A stretch of 11,006 nt of DNA from Planctomycetota bacterium (GTDB lineage: Bacteria > Planctomycetota > SZUA-567 > JAFGNG01), in contig JAFGNG010000083.1 in the NCBI GenBank assembly GCA_016927125.1, forward strand, positions 1-11,006, written 5' to 3'. The notes beneath the pieces are model-generated. The model was not told the origin of the DNA, did no database searches, and saw only the letters and a program-made list of their open reading frames with translations. The position numbers and the translations under genes are program-made. The number at the start of each line of letters is the position of its first letter. Position 1 is the first letter of the stretch. Positions 6,569 through 11,006 of the stretch are shown here, piece by piece.

Positions 6569-6619
6569 ACTACCTTTCCTTCCCACCCCCGCCTCCCTGC
6601 AAGGCAATTTAAAATATAT

Positions 6620-6649
6620 TTGCCTGTTCTTGTGTTATACAGTTATAAT
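6620..6649 (+). promoter_or_regulatory. Promoter of the large TPR/transglutaminase gene
   Basis: TTGCCT (6620-6625) and a perfect TATAAT (6644-6649) are 18 nt apart. Transcription would start near 6656, giving a leader of about 70 nt. The ribosome site GAGGAG (6709-6714) is 10 nt before the ATG at 6725. Confidence 0.55.
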
Positions 6650-6724
6650 CTCCTGGCTGGTTAATCGCTTGAACCTGCCATTTGTTCCGGATATTACCTG
6701 TAAACCAAGAGGAGACGCCCAGGC

Positions 6725-9700
6725 ATGTTATTATCCAACCGATCCAAACGCTTTGTATTAATCCCCACTTTTTGTTTGATGATCGCGGTCGCCGGCCTTT
6801 GCCTTGCAGGCGAAGAGATAGATTTGGACGGCCTGGCGCTGCCAATCCCGGAGGTTGAGCCGGGACAAGGAATTAATACCTGTGAAACCGGCTGGGCAGC
6901 ATACCTGCGCGGGGACATCCTGAAAGCGGAAGAGGAGTTCCAGGGGTTATTGGCGCAGGAACCACACAATCCCTTCGCTTATTTTGGCATCGAAACCCTG
7001 GCCAATGGCAAGGGGCTCTACCGGGAAGCATTTTCTCAAGCCATGGAAGCGACCCGTAATGCTGTTGCCTCTCCGTGGTTCGAAGTTTTTCTCTCCGACG
7101 CAATTGAACTTTTTGTCTTTTCCGAAGAGCCGGAGCGACTGATTAACTTTCTGCAAGAATTGCAGACCCGCGAGGATATCTCCTACCTCAACCATCTCAT
7201 TGTCTCCCATGCCCTGGCAGACGCTTATGAGAATAGCGGGCAGGCTGAAGCGGCAATCGCGACGCGGGCAAAGCTGCCCTTTATTCGGGACTGGCTCTTG
7301 CTGGGGCCTTTCAACAACCGGGATAAATCCGGTTTTGACCGGGGATCTGAAGTCGAGGGGGACCTGCCGAAGATAGATTTTAACAAGGAATACGAGGGCC
7401 GTAACGAGCCGGTCAAGTGGTTTCGCCCGATGACGTTGGCGGAGCACGGCTATTTTAACCTCTCGGCAATACTCTATCCTCATGAGGAAAATATCGCCTA
7501 TGCCTGCACCCAGGTAGAGGTTGCTGGAGAGACCCAGGCAACGCTGATCTTCGGGGGTGGGGGGGTATCGGAGATCTGGGTAAATGGCAAAAAGTCATGG
7601 GCTTGGAAGAGCTATTTCAGATACCACCCCTTTCAAAGATTATTGCCCATCACCCTGCAACCTGGGGTCAATCAAATAGTAATCAAGACCGGTGGTGAAC
7701 GGGATGCCAAGTTTGGAATCTCGCTGATGATCCTGCCAAATACTATTGAAGGATTAAACCAATCGCTGGCCACGGATGCGATTAAACTACGCCCCTCCAT
7801 CCGGATTGCCCTGGACAAACCGGTTTCTGTAAACAACCTGGAATCTTCTACAACCGATCCGCTTGCAACCAAGGTGGACGATGACACCGGCCTCGCTTGG
7901 GGGGCAACCGGGTTTTTCAGGGCTTACCTGGACAAATATCCCAAAAACCCGATGGCGCTTACCGGCCTGGGTTATCTCTACCTGCAAAGAGGGCTGGATG
8001 ATAAGCATAACCTGCGCACCCGCCCTCTGTTTGAAACCGCTGCCCAGGTTGCGCCGCGGTGTCCCTTGTTCCTGGGCCTGGCTTCCTTTGTGCAGCAGGA
8101 CGCGAATGTCGGCCGGGATTACCTGCGCCGCGCCCTGGCGTCGCACCCCGATGAAACCATGGCCTCGGAACACCTGCTCCGGCAGTATTACCAGGGCGGG
8201 TTGTCCCGGGAAGCCGAAACCATGGCCGACACCATCCTGGAGCGCCAGCCCTCTGCAGAAGCCTATAAAATCCTGGCACAGATTAAATCGCACCGGCAGT
8301 GGGGGCCGGAGGCGCGCGCGGACCTGCGGGAAGCGGGCAAGCTTAAGCCCGGGGATGTTTCCATCTATAACATGCTGGCCCAGCTTGCGGATGGCGAAGA
8401 GGAATCCCTTCAAATTATCCGCCAAGGCATTGCCCGCACCGGGTCGTACTCCTTGCGACGTACCCTGGTTCTCAAGCTCCTTCCGAAAAGCTCCATCCCG
8501 GTGGAGGAACTGGTCGAGCCGCTATGCACCAACCTTAAATTAAATCCCTATTCCCTTGAAGATTACTTCCTCTTGCGCGATTGTTACCAGCGCGAAGGCG
8601 ATTTGGCAAAGGCGGAAAAGGTAATCACCGAAGCGCTTTCTTACCTTCCCGAGCAACCCATGCTGCTGGAATCCCTCGGCAGGCTGCAAATCCTCCAGGG
8701 TAATGAAACCTCGGCAATCAAGCATTGGAAGCGATCCCTGGCGATTGCCCCGGATAATCCCCGGCTGCGAGAATACCTGGAAGAAGTGGAGCCGAGGCGG
8801 GCTACCTTTTATGATCCCTATGGGATCCCGCTGGAAGAGTTGTTGAAAACCAAGCCGGAGATCCAAGCCTATGCCCGCTATAATACCGTTACCCTCCTGG
8901 ACCAGGGGGTGATGCGGGTTAATCCCAACGGCACTTCCGACCGGCTAATTCACTTTACCCAAATGGCGCTGACGCAAAAGGGCGCGCAATCCCTCTCTCA
9001 ATACCAGATTGGATATGATCCCCAAAGGGAAAGAGTTGAAGTCCTTTCCGCCAAGGTTATCCAGCCAGATGGCTCTGTGCTCTCAGCCAGTGATATCCGG
9101 GATCGCAGCGGTAACTATGTCGGCGACGGCGGGATATACTCCCAGTATCACTTTAAGAGTATCTCCTTGCCGCAGGTAGTGCCGATGTCAATTATTGATA
9201 TCAAGTACCTCACCGAAGCGACCGGCGAGAACCTTTACGGTAATGAATTTGAAGATACCTTCTTCTTCGGCAGTGAAGAACCGACCCTGCGCTTTCAGTA
9301 TGTCATGGATACCCCTGCCGGTTTTGAAGTTACTGTCAAGACCTTCCGCCAGGAAGAAGTCGGGGTAACCGAAGAGTCGACAACCTCTGACGGTAGGCTG
9401 ATCCGGAAGTGGGAGGGCAAGGACCTGCCGGGCATGGAAATGGAGCCGGCCATGCCGCCCTATGAAGAACTGGCGCCCTGCCTGCGCGGCAGCTCTTTCG
9501 AGAACTGGGACGCGGTAGGAAATTGGTACTGGAACCTTTCCAAAGAATTCTTCGAGCTGCCGGAGAGCATTGTCGAAGACACGCAGAAACTCGTGGAAAA
9601 TGCCGCCACCGAGGAAGAGAAGCTGGCGGAGATATATTACCATGTGATCGACAAGGTCCGCTATGTCGGCATTGAACTCGGGCGGAACGGTTATGTCCCC

Positions 9701-10684
9701 CATAAAGCCGAACGCACCTATCGTACTACCTACGGGGATTGCAAGGATACTGCCACGCTCTTTGTCAGTCTGCTCAAGGCGGTCGGCATCGAGGCGCGGG
9801 TAGCGCTGATCCGTACCTGGGAGCGCGGCCAGGAACCCACCGGACTGCCGGGGGCGCAACGCTTCAACCATGCGATCTGTTATGTGCCCGATGTCAACGG
9901 CAAGGATTACTGGCTTGATGGCACCACGGATTATAACCATTTCTCTGAATTGCCGACCATGGACCAGGGAGCCACCGCGTTGATTACCGGACCGGACGGC
10001 GGCACCCTCACCCTTGTCCCCGAAGACCCCGCCACTGCCAACGGGGAGACCATCGACTGCACTATTGCGCTGCAACCAGATAGCTCTGCCACGCTCGAGG
10101 CGCAGTTTAACGCCCACGGGGCTTTTGCACCCAGCCGCAGGGCAGGTTTTGAAACCCCAGATGCCATGCGCAAGAATTTTGAAAATTTCCTTAAACGTCT
10201 CTTTGCAGGCGCAGAGCTTGAGGACTTCTCTACCAGCAAACCAGACCTCCGGGAAAAAGAAGCCTTTTTTAAGATCAAGGTGACTGTCCCTAAGATAGCT
10301 ACCGAAACCTCCGGCGGCAAACGCTTGAAGCCCTGCTTCCTACCGCAAAGGTTCTCCCGGCGATTCGCAGTCCAGAATGAGCGTAAGCATGATCTTATAA
10401 TTGGACTTAACAGTTTCCGAAAATTGAACTTGCGCTTGGTGCTCCCGGCCGGGGCCAAGCCTGTAACCATTCCGGATGATTACAGTTATAACACTCCCTT
10501 TGGTAAGCTTGCCCGTAAAGTCACGGTAGAGGGTCAGCTTGTACATTTCGAGATGGAGACCCAGATCAAAACGCGCCGCATCGCCCTCAAGGACTACCCC
10601 GCCTGGCGGGCATTCTGTCACCAGGTTGACGCGGCCGAGGAAGAATGGATCGTGTATGAAGAAACAAGCGAGGCCAGCGAGTAA
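6725..10684 (+). CDS. Exported TPR, DUF3857 and transglutaminase-like protein
   Basis: The 1319-residue protein starts with a signal peptide (basic SNRSKR, a hydrophobic stretch to about residue 27, likely cut after LCLA before GEE), so it should act in the periplasm or at the surface. Domains in order: TPR-like helices about 50-180; a jelly-roll or PA14-like domain about 186-340, opening DWLLLGPFNN and holding a VSEIWVNGKK strand; further TPRs about 390-690; DUF3857 about 700-870; and a transglutaminase-like domain about 960-1075. The catalytic triad is intact: C1006 in YGDCKDT, H1049 in FNHAI and D1065 in YWLDGT. The C-terminal 240 residues look beta-rich, as is usual after DUF3857 and transglutaminase. 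Possible roles are protein crosslinking, peptide cleavage or envelope assembly on a TPR scaffold; substrate unknown. It has its own promoter and no obvious partner gene. Confidence 0.93.
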   Translation: MLLSNRSKRFVLIPTFCLMIAVAGLCLAGEEIDLDGLALPIPEVEPGQGINTCETGWAAYLRGDILKAEEEFQGLLAQEPHNPFAYFGIETLANGKGLYREAFSQAMEATRNAVASPWFEVFLSDAIELFVFSEEPERLINFLQELQTREDISYLNHLIVSHALADAYENSGQAEAAIATRAKLPFIRDWLLLGPFNNRDKSGFDRGSEVEGDLPKIDFNKEYEGRNEPVKWFRPMTLAEHGYFNLSAILYPHEENIAYACTQVEVAGETQATLIFGGGGVSEIWVNGKKSWAWKSYFRYHPFQRLLPITLQPGVNQIVIKTGGERDAKFGISLMILPNTIEGLNQSLATDAIKLRPSIRIALDKPVSVNNLESSTTDPLATKVDDDTGLAWGATGFFRAYLDKYPKNPMALTGLGYLYLQRGLDDKHNLRTRPLFETAAQVAPRCPLFLGLASFVQQDANVGRDYLRRALASHPDETMASEHLLRQYYQGGLSREAETMADTILERQPSAEAYKILAQIKSHRQWGPEARADLREAGKLKPGDVSIYNMLAQLADGEEESLQIIRQGIARTGSYSLRRTLVLKLLPKSSIPVEELVEPLCTNLKLNPYSLEDYFLLRDCYQREGDLAKAEKVITEALSYLPEQPMLLESLGRLQILQGNETSAIKHWKRSLAIAPDNPRLREYLEEVEPRRATFYDPYGIPLEELLKTKPEIQAYARYNTVTLLDQGVMRVNPNGTSDRLIHFTQMALTQKGAQSLSQYQIGYDPQRERVEVLSAKVIQPDGSVLSASDIRDRSGNYVGDGGIYSQYHFKSISLPQVVPMSIIDIKYLTEATGENLYGNEFEDTFFFGSEEPTLRFQYVMDTPAGFEVTVKTFRQEEVGVTEESTTSDGRLIRKWEGKDLPGMEMEPAMPPYEELAPCLRGSSFENWDAVGNWYWNLSKEFFELPESIVEDTQKLVENAATEEEKLAEIYYHVIDKVRYVGIELGRNGYVPHKAERTYRTTYGDCKDTATLFVSLLKAVGIEARVALIRTWERGQEPTGLPGAQRFNHAICYVPDVNGKDYWLDGTTDYNHFSELPTMDQGATALITGPDGGTLTLVPEDPATANGETIDCTIALQPDSSATLEAQFNAHGAFAPSRRAGFETPDAMRKNFENFLKRLFAGAELEDFSTSKPDLREKEAFFKIKVTVPKIATETSGGKRLKPCFLPQRFSRRFAVQNERKHDLIIGLNSFRKLNLRLVLPAGAKPVTIPDDYSYNTPFGKLARKVTVEGQLVHFEMETQIKTRRIALKDYPAWRAFCHQVDAAEEEWIVYEETSEASE

Positions 10685-10706
10685 TTACCGGGAATTAAAA
10701 TGGTGC

Positions 10707-10734
10707 TTGCACAGTAGTAATTTTATGATATAAA
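10707..10734 (+). promoter_or_regulatory. Promoter of the tRNA-Ser gene
   Basis: TTGCAC (10707-10712) is followed after 16 nt by TATAAA (10729-10734), which is preceded by TGA and so fits an extended -10. Transcription would begin near 10741, about 8 nt before the tRNA. The start lies only 23 nt after the stop codon of the large gene. Confidence 0.6.
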
Positions 10735-10739
10735 ATTAC
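10717..10739. repeat. Perfect 10-bp palindrome overlapping the tRNA promoter
   Basis: GTAATTTTAT (10717-10726) and ATAAAATTAC (10730-10739) are exact complements around a 3-nt loop. The right arm covers most of the -10 box of the tRNA promoter. It may be an operator, or an A+T-rich transcript end for the large gene, or both. Confidence 0.6.
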
Positions 10740-10748
10740 CTCACCCGC

Positions 10749-10840
10749 GGAGGGTTGGCCGAGAGGTCGAAGGCGATGGTTTTGAAAACCATTGAGGGGT
10801 TTGCGCTCCTCCAGGGGTTCGAATCCTCTACCCTCCGCCA
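10749..10840 (+). tRNA. tRNA-Ser (anticodon UGA)
   Basis: The 92-nt gene folds as a class II tRNA. Acceptor arms are GGAGGGT (10749-10755) and ACCCTCC (10830-10836), followed by discriminator G and an encoded CCA (10838-10840). The anticodon stem ATGGT/ACCAT (10776-10780, 10788-10792) closes the loop TTTGAAA, giving anticodon TGA at 10783-10785. The long variable arm (about 10794-10812) is typical of serine tRNAs, and the T loop TTCGAAT is standard. It reads UCA and, by wobble, other UCN codons. A short T-run (10841-10845) follows but there is no strong terminator hairpin, so read-through into the next gene is possible. Confidence 0.97.
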
Positions 10841-10892
10841 TTTTTCACCCCCCCGGCATGGAAGTGCTGCCTCTTGCTGAAAGCTGGTTATG

Positions 10893-11006
10893 ATGGAAAA
10901 GAATAATCAAGAATCCGCAGGTAAGTCGATTGCTTCCGTTCTTGCCGAACTCAACTCCTGCCTCAGTCAGGTATCTGAATCCCAAGTACAAGCGGCTCTG
11001 GAGTTA
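10893..11006 (+). CDS. Start of a gene, possibly a SIS-type 6-phospho-3-hexuloisomerase (3' partial)
   Basis: The frame is open from tandem ATG codons (10890 and 10893) to the end of the window, 38 codons from the second. An in-frame stop at 10878-10880 rules out a longer N-terminus. No good ribosome site is visible, which lowers certainty about the start. The protein begins with a short polar stretch and then an amphipathic helix, SIASVLAELNSCLSQVS followed by SQVQAALEL. This resembles the opening helix of 6-phospho-3-hexuloisomerases (pattern I-L-x-E-L-x-x-x-L-x-x-V with a later E/Q-V-x-x-L), which use a SIS fold to interconvert hexulose 6-phosphate and fructose 6-phosphate. Thirty-eight residues are too few to be sure; any helical start could look alike. 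Confidence 0.5.
   Translation, partial: MEKNNQESAGKSIASVLAELNSCLSQVSESQVQAALEL

Larger units (their letters stand above)
6432..6724. other. Intergenic region with terminator, pyrimidine tract and promoter
   Basis: After the small gene come about 100 nt without clear features, a pyrimidine-rich tract surrounding an intrinsic terminator, then the promoter and ribosome site of the large exported protein. A short open frame at 6470-6664 is composed of low-complexity pyrimidine codons and reads through the terminator, so it is not taken as a gene. Confidence 0.6.

Noticed and set aside
6470..6664. 64-codon open frame rich in Pro/Leu/Phe
   Set aside because: It reads through the pyrimidine tract and the strong terminator at 6533-6568, so it cannot be transcribed whole from the upstream unit.
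7863..8543. 226-codon plus-strand open frame in a second frame of the large gene
   Set aside because: It is Pro/Trp/Arg-rich out-of-frame translation within the TPR region, with no ribosome site.
9188..10117. 309-codon open frame on the minus strand
   Set aside because: It lies wholly opposite the DUF3857/transglutaminase part of the large gene, whose domains and catalytic residues are clear. The minus-strand protein shows no domain and is a shadow of G+C-rich codons.
10841..10880. Possible terminator after the tRNA
   Set aside because: The T-run of five is not preceded by a separate hairpin, and the GGCA/TGCC pairing at 10855-10871 is only 4 bp.

Overview
The window carries seven protein-coding regions and one tRNA gene. 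It starts inside a sugar-type oxidoreductase gene and ends inside an unfinished gene after the tRNA. I infer a Gram-negative, free-living bacterium, perhaps from the Planctomycetota/Verrucomicrobiota/Lentisphaerota group or a neighbouring lineage. The grounds are a signal peptide on a large envelope-type TPR/DUF3857/transglutaminase protein, a stand-alone prepilin-like protein with an acidic C-terminal region, a short neutral-ceramidase-like protein next to a Gfo/Idh/MocA oxidoreductase, and a cluster of small palindromes between convergent genes. This placement rests on gene style only and is weak.

Positions 1-3430 look like one plus-strand operon: the Gfo/Idh/MocA oxidoreductase (5' end missing), a neutral/alkaline ceramidase N-terminal-domain protein whose start overlaps the previous gene by 38 nt, and an NAD(P)H-hydrate epimerase (YjeF_N) that carries an extra N-terminal half. 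The first two probably act on sugars or glycoconjugates. The epimerase repairs damaged NAD(P)H. Positions 3431-3579 hold five hairpins in a row between this operon and the convergent minus-strand pseudopilin gene (3580-4389).

Positions 4390-6568 are visibly richer in A+T. They contain a divergent promoter region, a helical protein with a faint CHAD-like pattern (4703-5533), a 553-nt gene-free stretch with promoter-like boxes and dyad symmetries, a small charged coiled-coil protein (6087-6431) and a strong intrinsic terminator (6533-6568).

Positions 6620-10684 contain a promoter and one very large exported protein of 1319 residues. It has TPR repeats, a jelly-roll-like domain, more TPRs, a DUF3857 domain and a transglutaminase-like domain with an intact Cys-His-Asp triad. 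It is followed by a promoter with an overlapping palindrome, a tRNA-Ser(UGA) gene with encoded CCA, and the first 38 codons of a gene that may encode a SIS-type sugar-phosphate isomerase. No CRISPR array, transposase, rRNA or phage gene was seen. The most notable observations are the degenerate second copy inside the epimerase, the hairpin cluster, the CHAD-like protein and the unexplained 5534-6086 stretch.
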